Assembly: GCF_033955345.1 (NCBI RefSeq)
Contig: NZ_CP138332.1
Span: 2,108,001 to 2,172,000 of the forward strand
Direction of reading: 5' to 3'
DNA from: Sphingobacterium bambusae
GTDB lineage: Bacteria; Bacteroidota; Bacteroidia; Sphingobacteriales; Sphingobacteriaceae
DNA length: 64,000 nt
This document shows, piece after piece, positions 29,971-40,403 of this stretch. The notes under the pieces are model-generated. The model had not been told where the DNA came from. It searched no databases and worked only from the letters and a program-made list of their open reading frames with translations. Position 1 is the first letter of the stretch; every line of letters starts with the position of its first letter. Made by a program: the position numbers and the translations under genes.

Positions 29971-31821
29971 CTACTTAGCTACATCGACACTGTACAACTT
30001 GCTATGTATATTTTTGAGGGTAGCCTCGGGAATTTTGATCACTTTCCTATCGTAAGTCATGAGCCCGTTTGTTTCTACCTCTACGTCCGTCGTTTGTGTA
30101 TAGACGCCTGCGGACAACCCAAGGGGAACCAAGCTCGCTAGATTGGAAATAACCTCTTCATAGCGTTTTTGTAATTCCTCTTTGTTTTTAAAGGATTGAT
30201 AGCCCCAATTGTCTTTTTGTTGCCATGTATGTCCTTCCACAGGAAGCCCCAGTCCACCAAATTCGCCCAAAGCCAGAACAAACTTATCGCCAAAAATAGC
30301 TGGATCGGGCATAGCAGCATCTGGGTAGTTGTGGATGTCCAAGATATTTCCCGTGTACGCAAAATTTCCCCCACTCGCACTATTCACCAAACGTGATGGA
30401 TCATACTGCATAGTCCATTCCGTGATTTCTTTGGTTTTGAACTGCCCCCAAGCTTCGTTAAAAGGAACCCAGATGACGATACTTGGGAAGTTGTGCAATA
30501 CATCCATAATGCTCTTCCACTCCTTCTTGTAGATCGCTTCGGATGCTGCGCTACGTTCTTTGTCATGCTTTCCGTTTGAAATTTTACCGGGTTGCATATC
30601 CCAAACATTACCTCCAAGATCGCCGCTAGGCATATCTTGCCAAACGAGTATACCCAAGCTGTCGCAGTGACGGTACCATCGCGCTGGTTCTACCTTGATG
30701 TGCTTCCGTATCATATTAAAGCCCATCTCTTTGGTTTTCACGATATCGAATTTCAAGGCTTCATCCGAGGGAGCGGTATGCAGACCGTCAGGCCACCATC
30801 CTTGATCCAACGGGCCATAATGGAACACAAATTTATCGTTTAGGAACATCCGTTGAACACCTTTCGCATCTTTACCGACGCTGATCTTACGCATGGCAAA
30901 ATAGCTATCTGCTTGGTCAACAACCTTGCCCTTACGCACGATCTTCACCTGTAGATCATATAATTTAGGACTATCAGGGCTCCACAGTTGTGGATTTGCA
31001 ATTTTAAGATCAGCTTCCGTACCCACAGCGACAGATGTCTCCGCAATTTTTTTCCCTTGATCGTATGCCTCCACGTGCAGCAAATCTCCAGCTTGTGCCG
31101 CGTCAACCTGCGCAGATACCTTCAATGATGATGCATCCACATGAGGTGTCTGCTTTGTTTTGACGATGTAGGTCTGCGGAACGCTTTCCAACCATACGGT
31201 CTGCCAAATGCCGGTCACGGGTGTATACCAAATACCATGCGGATTGTTGATCTGCTTTCCTCGAGGTTGAGGGCCATCGCTCGTTGGATCCCATACGCGG
31301 ATACTGAGCGCTTGCTTGCCTCCTTTTTTAAGAGCCGAAGTAATATCAAACGAGAAGGGATCAAATCCTCCTTCGTGCTGGCCGATATGTTGGCCATTCA
31401 GATATACATCACACTGCCAATCTACAGCTCCAAAATGTAAAAGCACTTTTCCTTTCTGCAGTTTCTTATCGACCGTAATATCATTATGATACCACAGTGC
31501 CTGATCCTTACTGACACTTTTACCAACACCAGACAAGGCAGACTCCACTGCAAACGGCACCAAAATATCGCCATCCCACGTTGAAGGTACATTGGTCTCT
31601 TCTTTACTTGCGATTTTGTACTTCCAGAGACCGTTCAGATTTTGCCAGTTCCCGCTACGCTTCAACTGTGGTCTCGGGTATTCCGGATGGGGCTTTGACG
31701 CATCTAGCTTCTCTCCCCAAGGGGTTAAAATCTTGTCTCCAGCAGGCTTCCACTGTTGTGCAAAGCTCAGGGAAAACGACGTGGCAATCACACATGCCAG
31801 GGCCATTGTTCTTTTCATCAT
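29971..31821 (-). CDS. Glycoside hydrolase family 2 protein
   Basis: A 616-residue exported enzyme (signal peptide ending SLSFAQ). Sugar-binding jelly roll (about 55-210: NLNGLWKYKI, VPFAVESALSGVG, VYLNGQHIGQHEGGFDPF), an immunoglobulin-like domain, then a TIM barrel. Acid/base Glu is in WVPFNEAWGQ (near 455) and the nucleophile Glu in ALGEFGGLGLP (near 520). GH2 includes beta-galactosidase, beta-glucuronidase and beta-mannosidase; the exact activity is not clear. It is last in the PUL operon, 25 bp after the sulfatase stop. Confidence 0.9.
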   Translation of the reverse strand: MMKRTMALACVIATSFSLSFAQQWKPAGDKILTPWGEKLDASKPHPEYPRPQLKRSGNWQNLNGLWKYKIASKEETNVPSTWDGDILVPFAVESALSGVGKSVSKDQALWYHNDITVDKKLQKGKVLLHFGAVDWQCDVYLNGQHIGQHEGGFDPFSFDITSALKKGGKQALSIRVWDPTSDGPQPRGKQINNPHGIWYTPVTGIWQTVWLESVPQTYIVKTKQTPHVDASSLKVSAQVDAAQAGDLLHVEAYDQGKKIAETSVAVGTEADLKIANPQLWSPDSPKLYDLQVKIVRKGKVVDQADSYFAMRKISVGKDAKGVQRMFLNDKFVFHYGPLDQGWWPDGLHTAPSDEALKFDIVKTKEMGFNMIRKHIKVEPARWYRHCDSLGILVWQDMPSGDLGGNVWDMQPGKISNGKHDKERSAASEAIYKKEWKSIMDVLHNFPSIVIWVPFNEAWGQFKTKEITEWTMQYDPSRLVNSASGGNFAYTGNILDIHNYPDAAMPDPAIFGDKFVLALGEFGGLGLPVEGHTWQQKDNWGYQSFKNKEELQKRYEEVISNLASLVPLGLSAGVYTQTTDVEVETNGLMTYDRKVIKIPEATLKNIHSKLYSVDVAK

Positions 31822-31845
31822 TTTAGTTTGTTTTCTCTTTATATA

Positions 31846-33450
31846 TTATTCTATTCTTTTACTCTCCGGTCGGGACGCAGCAGCAGAGGGTTCAGCGTCT
31901 AAAGCAGCCTTTAACTTTATAAAGGCAGGGTGATCAGGACGCCAAATATTGACGGTCTCTAGCAGCCCATTTTGATAATCATACAGCTCATAGGCAACAG
32001 GAGCATCACCCTGTAATGGCTCCCATGCAATCAAACGGTAGCGTTTATCACGAACCGCTCGACCAAGCTTTCCATCGCGTGGAAAACAGTGATATACATA
32101 TTCTTTTGTGCTTGTCGTTTCATTCTTCAAAAAAGAGACAAAACTTTTCCCATCTAAGGGCTGTTGTGTCGTCTTGATAGGAATTTCACACAGCTCGGCC
32201 AAGGTTGGGTAGATATCCACCGTTTCTACCAATGTCTGTGTCTTCACCTGTCTTGACATCGCCGGCAGGTGCAACAGCAGTGGTATGCGATTTGCTAGCT
32301 CGTGGTTTACATGTTTCGTCCACATCCCCATCTCGCCCAACAGGTAGCCGTGATCGCCCCAGAGCACCACAATCGTATTGTCATCCAGCCCCGTATCATG
32401 CAGCTGCTGGAGTACTTTTCCAATTTGCGCATCGACATAACTTACGCCAGCATAATATCCGTGGATAAGCTTCCGCGTTACACTATCCGGAAAAGGGTCG
32501 CTCTCGGCCGACGAGGGAATTCCGAGATATTGCACAATTTCACCATCACGCTTATTCGCATAGGGTAATGATCCTTCGGGATTGACTTGTGAAGTAGGCA
32601 TAGGCAATTCCTTCGGATCATATAAATCCCAATATTTTTGGGGTACAGAAAAAGGCAAATGAGGTCGAGCAAAACCCACTGCCAAGAAAAAAGGTTGATC
32701 TTGTCCCTTAAGCTCCGAAAGACGCTCGGCAGCAAGCTGTGCAACCCGGCCGTCGGCATAGGTTTCATCAGGAACATCCAAGCATTCCCAAGGTATTCCT
32801 TTACGTAAAGCATTGGCGTCGGTCCAAGATTTGTTGGCAAAGAGCGCTTCTTCCCTTGTTTGTCCCTTGGTTGATTTGTCCGCATACTCTATCACCAAAT
32901 CGTGCGCATGTGGCACGCTCCAGGACTGTGTATCGTTATAGGTATTGTGGCCCACGTGAAACACCTTTCCGATCGCGGCGGTGTAATAACCGTTCTCCTT
33001 GAAATGTTCGGGCAAGGTTGTAGCCTTCGGATAGAAATCGCGAAAAGCTCGCCCAAAGTCATAAAGTCCTGTCGAGGTGGAGCGTGATCCCAATAACAGA
33101 TTATAGCGTGATGCCACACATACGGCCTGATTGGCATATGCACGTTCAAAAACATAAGCCTGCTGGGCAAATTCATCAATCTGTGGGCTTTTGGCGAATT
33201 GATCGCCATAGACACCCAAGGCAGGACGTAGATCATCGACCAAGATGAATAACACATTGAGCTGTCTAGGTTTACTTATTTCCGTCGTAGGATTCAATTT
33301 ATCCAATGGATAGCTAACGGAAAACCCTGTGGGGTCTGCCGTTCCGTCGGTCATGGGTGCCCGAAAAACCGGAACAGCAGGTTCTTGGGCAACCGCCCAT
33401 CCCCAACAAAGAAACAGCAGCAAACACAAACTGATGTTTAACATCTTCAT
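31846..33450 (-). CDS. Secreted sulfatase, iduronate-2-sulfatase-like
   Basis: I start this at the Met at 33448-33450 (MKMLNISLCLLLFLCWGWAV), just after the preceding stop; a longer frame would overlap that gene. The enzyme has 534 residues. The maturation motif CVASR has Cys111, with Ala in place of the usual Pro (C-x-A-x-R is accepted in the family). Metal site NVLFILVDDLRP and the late WGDHGYLLGEMGMWTKH are typical of the iduronate-2-sulfatase group. In this PUL it more likely desulfates an algal or plant-type glycan than a glycosaminoglycan, which is inference. Confidence 0.92.
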   Translation of the reverse strand: MKMLNISLCLLLFLCWGWAVAQEPAVPVFRAPMTDGTADPTGFSVSYPLDKLNPTTEISKPRQLNVLFILVDDLRPALGVYGDQFAKSPQIDEFAQQAYVFERAYANQAVCVASRYNLLLGSRSTSTGLYDFGRAFRDFYPKATTLPEHFKENGYYTAAIGKVFHVGHNTYNDTQSWSVPHAHDLVIEYADKSTKGQTREEALFANKSWTDANALRKGIPWECLDVPDETYADGRVAQLAAERLSELKGQDQPFFLAVGFARPHLPFSVPQKYWDLYDPKELPMPTSQVNPEGSLPYANKRDGEIVQYLGIPSSAESDPFPDSVTRKLIHGYYAGVSYVDAQIGKVLQQLHDTGLDDNTIVVLWGDHGYLLGEMGMWTKHVNHELANRIPLLLHLPAMSRQVKTQTLVETVDIYPTLAELCEIPIKTTQQPLDGKSFVSFLKNETTSTKEYVYHCFPRDGKLGRAVRDKRYRLIAWEPLQGDAPVAYELYDYQNGLLETVNIWRPDHPAFIKLKAALDAEPSAAASRPESKRIE

Positions 33451-33454
33451 ACCA

Positions 33455-34129
33455 CTACTTAATTTTTTCAATTTGACTATCATATACCGCCTCTGTAATT
33501 CCATTAATTTTTAGCCCTACCCGTGCAAAAATAGCGCTGGAGGAAGATAGTTCATCCGCAATATCGAAGCGCAAAGTAACTTGGCCATCGACCATTGACG
33601 TGGATGCTTCCCTCGCTATAAAGTGCCCCAAATCCACAAACTGCGTATCGTTGATCAACAGATTTATTTCTTCGAGCGTTTTCGATGCATCCAATTGCGC
33701 AACACGACATGTGGCTACAAGTTCCGTTCCTTGCAACTCATATTGTATGTCGGAAAGTGCGAAATAAGGTTGTACAGGGAAATCAACCTGCGCCTGTCCG
33801 CTTATGTTTACAACGAGTGTATCGGATGTATGTGCCCAAGGCCCATTTCCGGACACGGTGACCAATTTATAGGTTCCATTGAACAGGGATGATGAAAACG
33901 AACCATCTTGTGTCACGAAAACATCGATCGGTGTTTTGAGCGGAAAGCCGTCTTGCCACAGTTGCAAACGAACAGATTCATTCGACCCACGTACACCGAC
34001 CGGATTACCATTGTAGGTAACCCTTCCCGTAAGCCTTGCTTCTGGGGCATCGTAGTTATCTAAACCGCATGCCGACAATAAGGAGCAAAACGCAACAACG
34101 AGGATTATATATATTCGTATTCTTTTCAT
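33455..34129 (-). CDS. DUF3823 surface lipoprotein of a Sus locus
   Basis: A 224-residue lipoprotein (lipobox SLLSAC, Cys21). An Ig-like/transthyretin-like domain at about 30-120 (LTGRVTYNGNPVGVRGSNES, GTYKLVTVSGNGPW) and a second beta domain match the DUF3823 family, which occurs downstream of susD and may bind glycan as a SusE/F analogue. It lies 4 bp after the susD stop. The function is inferred from position. Confidence 0.85.
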   Translation of the reverse strand: MKRIRIYIILVVAFCSLLSACGLDNYDAPEARLTGRVTYNGNPVGVRGSNESVRLQLWQDGFPLKTPIDVFVTQDGSFSSSLFNGTYKLVTVSGNGPWAHTSDTLVVNISGQAQVDFPVQPYFALSDIQYELQGTELVATCRVAQLDASKTLEEINLLINDTQFVDLGHFIAREASTSMVDGQVTLRFDIADELSSSSAIFARVGLKINGITEAVYDSQIEKIK

Positions 34130-34133
34130 GACT

Positions 34134-35948
34134 TTATTGGTAAGGGTTTCTAACTAGTTTCGGATTTCTATCAATCCATCCTTGATCAACAAAATTGTAG
34201 TAATTCTGGTAGCGGAAGTAGCGCGGGTACATTGTGTGGCTTGCTTTCCTCTTTTCAAAGACCCATTTGTTGTGGTTGGCAGTACCAGGAGCATAGATCT
34301 TATACGGAAACAGCACGTAATGCGTGGCTGTGGGCGATTCCTGTCCGCTCCATAAGGTATGAGCGATACGCCAACGCTTTACATCCCAATAGCGATGGTT
34401 TTCAAAAGCGAACTCCACACGGCGCTCGCGGATGATGTCCTGCAAGGTCACTTGTGTTAGCGGCTGAATGCCCGCTCGCTCCCGAATCTCGTTTACGTAT
34501 CCCGCTATCTCAACCTGCGTCTTGTTCAACTCCAAAGCCGCTTCTGCAGCAATCATCAAAAACTCCGCATAACGAAACCGGACGAACCACATGTCACTAC
34601 CTCTACCGCGGGTGGATGCATCCCTATTCTCTTCGACAAACTTCCTAATATTAAACCCTGTTTTATTTACATATTGATCATTAGAAGTTGTTGGTCCATC
34701 TTGTCCGGTTACCACACCATAGGGCGCTTCGACAGCACCCGGAACACCTGTCCGATCACGCCATTGCCCCCCCTCCATATAGCGAATGCCTGCTTGGTAA
34801 GTAATGGTTGTTCCTCCGAAATCTGCACCGGAGTAGATCACGGTGCCGTACAAGCGTGGGTCTTTGCCTGCAAAGACATCCGATGGATTATCATAATACA
34901 GATACTCCCCCGATGCATCCCTGAGCTTCAATGCGCCATTTCTATTATCGATGTACTCAAAATCCTCCACTAGATTTAATATCGGTGTCACGATATTCGC
35001 ATCGATATCACCCCGAACTGAAGATGCAATAACATTATTCGTAAAACCATGCGTTTGCCCGGGATAGATATAATCTCTTGCCCAAATAACTTCTCCACTA
35101 GCTTTGCTGCTCACGGCTTCATAAAAATTCTTTCCTTTATCGGGATTGACATTATGGAGCGCATAAGGGCTAGTATTGACAATCTCCAAAGCTGCTTGAT
35201 AGGCCGTCTCATAAAAACCAGCTGCTTCGGAAGAAGGAATACCGACTTCGCCGCCACTCGTTTGCACATCTGGCGTATTGACATTGTATTTGGCGATAGA
35301 AGCTGCATATAAAGCCGCACGTGCTTTCAGGGCGAGCGCCACCCACTTGTTGGCGCGCGCTGCATTGGTGTTCTTATCCGCACTCAATATGGCTGCTACG
35401 GCTGTACATTCATCAATAATGTATTCATAGGAAGCCTGCTCAGTCGATCTAGCGATCTGAATTGCGGCCGGATCCATACCGGGGGCGTAGTCAAAAATAT
35501 CATCGCCGACCAATGGAACCCCACCTAGGCCTTTTACCATCGTAAAATAAACCCATGCCCGAATAAAACGGGCTTCTGCGATATACCTGCTTTTCACCTC
35601 TTCGCTCAGGGTGGAACCATTGATGCCTTTGATAAATTCGTTGATATTCCTAATTAGGGGATAGTCGTAGACACGCCATAAGTCGTCTCCATAATTCTGC
35701 ATATTATTGGGGCCGCCAGATGAGTAAGCTGCTTCATCCAACAGGCCAAAGGAGCCCGGATCTCCCAATTGCTGCCCCCAGTCCATACGTCCGTAAAAAT
35801 TAGCCAATACGGCTAAAATTAGTTTTTCATCGGCATAGATATCTTCTTCGGGTAATATAGATTGTGATTCGCGATCTAAAAAATTGGAACAACCTGCGGT
35901 AATGGCCATCGTCACAAGCAACAGGATATGTATAAAAAACTTGTTCAT
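34134..35948 (-). CDS. RagB/SusD family glycan-binding lipoprotein
   Basis: A 604-residue SusD homologue with lipobox AITAGC (Cys20), then SNFLDRESQSILPEEDIYAD. SusD core landmarks are YIAEARFIRAWVYFTMVKGLGGVPLV (near 115-140) and IIRERRVEFAFENHRYWDVKRW (near 505-525). It is the surface receptor partner of the SusC encoded 2 bp upstream, in an operon with DUF3823, a sulfatase and GH2. Confidence 0.96.
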   Translation of the reverse strand: MNKFFIHILLLVTMAITAGCSNFLDRESQSILPEEDIYADEKLILAVLANFYGRMDWGQQLGDPGSFGLLDEAAYSSGGPNNMQNYGDDLWRVYDYPLIRNINEFIKGINGSTLSEEVKSRYIAEARFIRAWVYFTMVKGLGGVPLVGDDIFDYAPGMDPAAIQIARSTEQASYEYIIDECTAVAAILSADKNTNAARANKWVALALKARAALYAASIAKYNVNTPDVQTSGGEVGIPSSEAAGFYETAYQAALEIVNTSPYALHNVNPDKGKNFYEAVSSKASGEVIWARDYIYPGQTHGFTNNVIASSVRGDIDANIVTPILNLVEDFEYIDNRNGALKLRDASGEYLYYDNPSDVFAGKDPRLYGTVIYSGADFGGTTITYQAGIRYMEGGQWRDRTGVPGAVEAPYGVVTGQDGPTTSNDQYVNKTGFNIRKFVEENRDASTRGRGSDMWFVRFRYAEFLMIAAEAALELNKTQVEIAGYVNEIRERAGIQPLTQVTLQDIIRERRVEFAFENHRYWDVKRWRIAHTLWSGQESPTATHYVLFPYKIYAPGTANHNKWVFEKRKASHTMYPRYFRYQNYYNFVDQGWIDRNPKLVRNPYQ

Positions 35949-35950
35949 GG

Positions 35951-38900
35951 TTAAAAAGTTACGGTTAAACCTAGATTGACTACTTTATTTGTGGGATACT
36001 GAATACCGGATTCCGCTGTGAGTTCAGGATCAATCTTCATTTCACCCAGATTGTCGATGCTGAATAGGTTCTGCATCATCGAATAAACCCGTAAATTCTT
36101 TAAGCCCCATCGTCCCGTCAGGCTGGATGGTAAGGTATAGCCCACTTGAAGATTTCGGAGTTTAAGATAGGTGATGTTCATCAACCAAAAATCGCTGTGC
36201 CAATAGTTGCTATGCCCCTGATTACCGCGGATAAGCGTTGGAAATCTGCCGGGTATAAGCTCACTATTCGGATCCGTGATATCGCTGAGCATCCATTGAT
36301 TTTCCATGTAGTATGCGGCGTTATTACCTCCATCATGGAAAGGCAGCATACCTTCTGAATTCGCGCGATAAGAGGCGAAAGACGCCCCGGTCAAATCCAT
36401 AGCTATATCAAAACCTTTATATTGCACACCGAGATTAAACGCAAAATTCAAGTAGGGAAGTCCGCCTTGACGATACCCAATTGGACGTTCGTCTAAACTA
36501 TTGATAACGCCGTCACCGTTGACATCCTCATACTTGATATCACCAGGGCGAAGGGTTGTATTCCCTTGACGATCATTATCCACTTTATAGTTTTCAATCT
36601 CTTCCCAACTTTGAAATTGCCCGACTGCATGCAACCCCCAGTTTAGAAAGGCATATCGATTGGTAATCGTATTGCGGTATTCATTCCATGCATTACCAAA
36701 CCGTGGCTTATATTGTAATCCGTCAAGCTGTCGCGCATAGGTAAAATTTCCTCCTACAAAATAGTTAACATGGCCAACTTGGCTTCGCCAAGTTATACCT
36801 CCGTCCACCCCGCGGTGCATATCCGAGTTTAAATTTTCATAGGGCAAGCTAAACCCAGCTTCTGCAGGGATCAGTAAGTCCTCGCGTGATGCAGGTAGAT
36901 CGGTACGCTTACGATTAAAGTAGTCTAACGTTCCGGACAGCTTTCCTCCCAGCAGGGTAAAATCGATCCCCACATCGAAGCTATTTGCACGAATCCAAGA
37001 TAGATTCGTGACGGGAAGGCCACGCGACTGCGCCCCCACGACATACTGCCCATTGATGGTAGCGCCTCCCTGATCATAGGTATATCCCGGAACAAAGCCA
37101 AAGGCGTAATAAGCCCAATCGTCTAAATTATCATCGCCTAAGACCCCATAGGAGGCTCTCAGCTTGAGGTCCTGAAACGTTCGGCCAATGAAAGAGTCCT
37201 TAATAAAATCTTCCTGTGTTACTCGCCATCCTGCAGATACCGACGGAAATAGCCCCCAACGGCTTCCGGGAGGGAATTTCCAAGAACCATCGTACCTTCC
37301 TGCTACCTCTAAAAGGTACTTACCAGCATAATCGTAATTTACTCTTGCTGCAAAGCCCGCACGCGCCTGCGTATCAATCCCTTTATCATCAAAATCATCA
37401 ATGGTTTGAAAATACAGTAAGCTCAACTTATTGGATGCTGGACGGTCATGTATCCAAAAACCGGGTTCATCCCTCGCTATGGCTTCTGCTGCCAAGACGG
37501 CATTCAGGTTGTGCCTACCAAAGGTTTTCGCATAATTCAAGGTAGCCTGATAGCTCAATTCCTCGACCATACGAACATCTCGTTCACGCCAAGGATTATC
37601 CATTGAAAATACAACGGGATAGGTGTCTGTATCCTCGTCGTAGTCATACAGTTTATACGTAAATTCTTGATTGTCCATCCATTTATTGGCGAGATAGTAC
37701 CCCACCAATCCGCGTAATTTCAGGTCTTTCGTTAGTGCATATTCCGCATTGAAGTTGAGTTGCATCACGCGCCAAGTCTCTTTATATTCGCCAGATAAAT
37801 CGTAATTTAACATACCAAAATTGGCCTCCGTATTTGCTGCCGTACGAGCTGGGTATAAAGGATTATCGTTTGCAAAGGGTCGAGCAGTTGGCAAGTTACG
37901 ATAGATGGCAAACAGTGCCTGCCACGTATCATCCTGACCGGGTACGCCAGGCTGCCTCCTTTTTTCTATTCGTCCATTTAAGTTCCCCCCGATCTTCAAC
38001 CGATCAGAAACGTTTGCTTCTAGATTCAGCTGTACATTGGTTCTATTAAAGCCTCCATAATTGCGAATAATAGACTGTTGATCCAAATGTCCTGCGCTGA
38101 GGTAGTAGTTTATCTTCTCTGACCCACCACTAGCCGCTCCAGAAATATACTTTTGAGGACTTGTTTGCAAGATATAGTCGTACCAATCGAAGGGACGGTA
38201 GCCCTTTTCGGTTCCCTGTTCCCACTTAGCAAGATCGTCCAAAGAAAACTGCGGATTTTCCACGCCTAGTATAGCATCGGACTGTATATAACTTTTGATG
38301 TAGGTGGAAGCGCTTGCCGGCTCGGGGAAACGAAACATGTTTTGCCATCCATAGTAACTGTTGATACTAAACTGGTTTTGATCCCCGCGCGAACCTTTCT
38401 TTGTCGTCACCACGACCACACCATTGGCCGCGCGCACACCATAGATTGCGGCAGAAGCATCCTTTAAAACGGATATGGATTCGATATCATTGAAATCCAA
38501 ATTATTAAATTGTCCAGCATCTTTCTGTACACCATCAATAACGTATAGGGGATTTCCCATATTCCGAATATTGATATTGGTCGACGCTCCTGGTCGACCA
38601 TCGGGCATTCGGCTATTTACGCCGGCGATTTTCCCGACCAACGCACCGGAAGTCGTCGTAGCAACCGATCGCGAAAGATCTTTCGAGCCAACGGTAGAAA
38701 TAGCACCCGTTACCGACTCTTTCTTCTGTGTGCCATAGCCGACAACCACCACTTCTTCCAAATTGGAATCGTCCGGCTCTAACGTCACCTCCAAAAGCCC
38801 CGTACCGATGCCGACTTCTTTAGCCACATAACCTACAGATCGCAAACTAACGGCAGTCTCTCCAGCAGGTAGGTTCAGCATAAATTTTCCTTCTTGATCC

Positions 38901-39121
38901 GTGGTCGTACCTAAAGAAGGATCGGACTTGGACTGCACAGTAACACCTTGTAACGGATTGCCTTTATCATCTCTAACGATCCCGTTCAGCACCTGTTGTT
39001 GCAACAACAAATGTCCATAATCAACGGTGGGCAATGCCACGGCATCAGCAGGCACAAATGCACTTACCAAGCAGCAAAGCAGCATATAGGTGAAGCGCAA
39101 CGATTGTATCGGATTGATTGT
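35951..39121 (-). CDS. SusC/RagA family TonB-linked outer membrane protein
   Basis: About 1056 residues. I choose the Met at 39119-39121 (MTINPIQSLRFTYMLLCC); a 25-residue longer frame would begin upstream of the -7 element at 39161-39168. The canonical domain order is signal peptide, carboxypeptidase-regulatory-like domain (LNGIVRDDKGNPLQGVTV), the SusC signature EEVVVVGYGTQKKESVTGA, plug (INIRNMGNPLYVIDGVQ, SVLKDASAAIYGVRAANGV) and barrel. It imports oligosaccharides of the sulfated-glycan PUL. It lies downstream of two GH43 genes. Confidence 0.96.
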   Translation of the reverse strand, partial: TINPIQSLRFTYMLLCCLVSAFVPADAVALPTVDYGHLLLQQQVLNGIVRDDKGNPLQGVTVQSKSDPSLGTTTDQEGKFMLNLPAGETAVSLRSVGYVAKEVGIGTGLLEVTLEPDDSNLEEVVVVGYGTQKKESVTGAISTVGSKDLSRSVATTTSGALVGKIAGVNSRMPDGRPGASTNINIRNMGNPLYVIDGVQKDAGQFNNLDFNDIESISVLKDASAAIYGVRAANGVVVVTTKKGSRGDQNQFSINSYYGWQNMFRFPEPASASTYIKSYIQSDAILGVENPQFSLDDLAKWEQGTEKGYRPFDWYDYILQTSPQKYISGAASGGSEKINYYLSAGHLDQQSIIRNYGGFNRTNVQLNLEANVSDRLKIGGNLNGRIEKRRQPGVPGQDDTWQALFAIYRNLPTARPFANDNPLYPARTAANTEANFGMLNYDLSGEYKETWRVMQLNFNAEYALTKDLKLRGLVGYYLANKWMDNQEFTYKLYDYDEDTDTYPVVFSMDNPWRERDVRMVEELSYQATLNYAKTFGRHNLNAVLAAEAIARDEPGFWIHDRPASNKLSLLYFQTIDDFDDKGIDTQARAGFAARVNYDYAGKYLLEVAGRYDGSWKFPPGSRWGLFPSVSAGWRVTQEDFIKDSFIGRTFQDLKLRASYGVLGDDNLDDWAYYAFGFVPGYTYDQGGATINGQYVVGAQSRGLPVTNLSWIRANSFDVGIDFTLLGGKLSGTLDYFNRKRTDLPASREDLLIPAEAGFSLPYENLNSDMHRGVDGGITWRSQVGHVNYFVGGNFTYARQLDGLQYKPRFGNAWNEYRNTITNRYAFLNWGLHAVGQFQSWEEIENYKVDNDRQGNTTLRPGDIKYEDVNGDGVINSLDERPIGYRQGGLPYLNFAFNLGVQYKGFDIAMDLTGASFASYRANSEGMLPFHDGGNNAAYYMENQWMLSDITDPNSELIPGRFPTLIRGNQGHSNYWHSDFWLMNITYLKLRNLQVGYTLPSSLTGRWGLKNLRVYSMMQNLFSIDNLGEMKIDPELTAESGIQYPTNKVVNLGLTVTF

Positions 39122-39160
39122 CATGGATAGTTTTGGGTTTATGTTTATAATCGTACAAAC

Positions 39161-39168
39161 CAAAGTTA
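39161..39168 (-). promoter_or_regulatory. -7 promoter element of the PUL susC operon
   Basis: On the minus strand this reads TAACTTTG (TAnnTTTG), about 40 bp before the chosen susC start. A -33 TTTG is not found at 19 nt. It sits in the 184-bp gap between susC and the GH43 gene. Confidence 0.45.
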
Positions 39169-39305
39169 GCCTCCCATTTCGGAAAAAGATTTTCAAATCA
39201 TATCAATTTATCGACAATTCGTCTCATTATCAGCTAACCAAAACCCTATTTTTATCCAAGGTTATGTATACCACCACTTGGAAGGTCTTATACACCTATC
39301 CGCGG

Positions 39306-40403
39306 TTATTTCGTCTCCACGGGTCCGACAGTTGGTCCTTTCACCTGCAAACGACCATCTTCCGTTACTTCCAACGGATCTATGAATACTAGCCTTTGAT
39401 CGCCCGTTTCTGTGGTTCGTCCATGGTAGACGCAAAGACGCCGGCCATCTTTGGTTATCAATACACTGTTGTGCCCTGTTCCAGAGACAACACCACCCTT
39501 ATCGGTATTTTTTTGCAGAACAGGGTTGAAAGCTGATTTTTTGAATGGGCCCAATGGTTGGGTCGCTGTCGCATAGCCCACAGCATAGTTTTCTCCTGCA
39601 AAATGGTTCGCGGAGTACATCATGTAGTAGAGCCCTTTATGTTTAAACAGGTAAGATCCTTCAGTCCATCGACGGTTTACCTCGCCCGATGTCACGGAAC
39701 GGCTTTCCCACTCCGCTTGTTGATCATCCATCGCCAACGGTGGCCGCAACAAGAGTTCGGGTTCACCGATTACGCCAGAAAAATCAGGTTTCAGCGCTAT
39801 GCCATATACCCAGCTTTCCTCAATTTCCTTATATAGTCCTTTATCCTTCGCCCAAGTTGCTATCTCCGATTGAACAGGGTGCTTGTAGCAACAGCGCGAA
39901 TAATAAAGGTAACATGTGCCATCTTCAGCAAAATAGACGTTGGCATCGATAATGGGATAGCCCGGATCAAAAAGCGGCTTACCTGTCATATCTTCAAAGG
40001 GCCCGGTAGGCTTATCGGCCACGGCCACCCCGATACGATAATTTTCCAATTCATTTTTTGGATTATCCTTCCAATGTGCGCTGTAAAAAAGATAGTACTT
40101 TCCTTGATGTGCATAAACCTCGGGCGCCCAAAAATCTTTTGTGCCCCAGCCTTTTGCCTGCTGCGAGGAATATACTACTCCCTGCTTCTTCCAATGGCTC
40201 AAATCTGGAGATGAATACACTACAAAACCATGCTCCGTACCACCTGTTCCATAGAGATAATATTGATCCGATGTTTTGTCATACAGGATGTAGGGATCCC
40301 CTAGGGGAATATCTAAGGGATTATCCGTTTGTGTGGCCTGCCCACAAGCAATCATCGTTTGCAGTACTGCCACAAACCATGTCAATATCAAGTTGTATTT
40401 CAT
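39306..40403 (-). CDS. Glycoside hydrolase family 43 lipoprotein
   Basis: A 365-residue five-bladed propeller enzyme with lipobox (TMIAC, Cys20). GH43 catalytic residues are visible: Asp in PLGDPYILYD, the pKa-modulating Asp in PIIDANVYFAEDG, and the acid Glu in RWTEGSYLFKHKG. GH43 enzymes act mainly on alpha-L-arabinofuranosyl or beta-xylosyl (some beta-galactosyl) linkages. Its ATG overlaps the stop of the preceding GH43 gene by 4 nt, implying coupled translation. Confidence 0.93.
   Translation of the reverse strand: MKYNLILTWFVAVLQTMIACGQATQTDNPLDIPLGDPYILYDKTSDQYYLYGTGGTEHGFVVYSSPDLSHWKKQGVVYSSQQAKGWGTKDFWAPEVYAHQGKYYLFYSAHWKDNPKNELENYRIGVAVADKPTGPFEDMTGKPLFDPGYPIIDANVYFAEDGTCYLYYSRCCYKHPVQSEIATWAKDKGLYKEIEESWVYGIALKPDFSGVIGEPELLLRPPLAMDDQQAEWESRSVTSGEVNRRWTEGSYLFKHKGLYYMMYSANHFAGENYAVGYATATQPLGPFKKSAFNPVLQKNTDKGGVVSGTGHNSVLITKDGRRLCVYHGRTTETGDQRLVFIDPLEVTEDGRLQVKGPTVGPVETK

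Noticed and set aside
39122..39196. Longer start for the PUL SusC
   Set aside because: The extra 25 codons lie across and upstream of the TAACTTTG promoter element and spoil the signal peptide.
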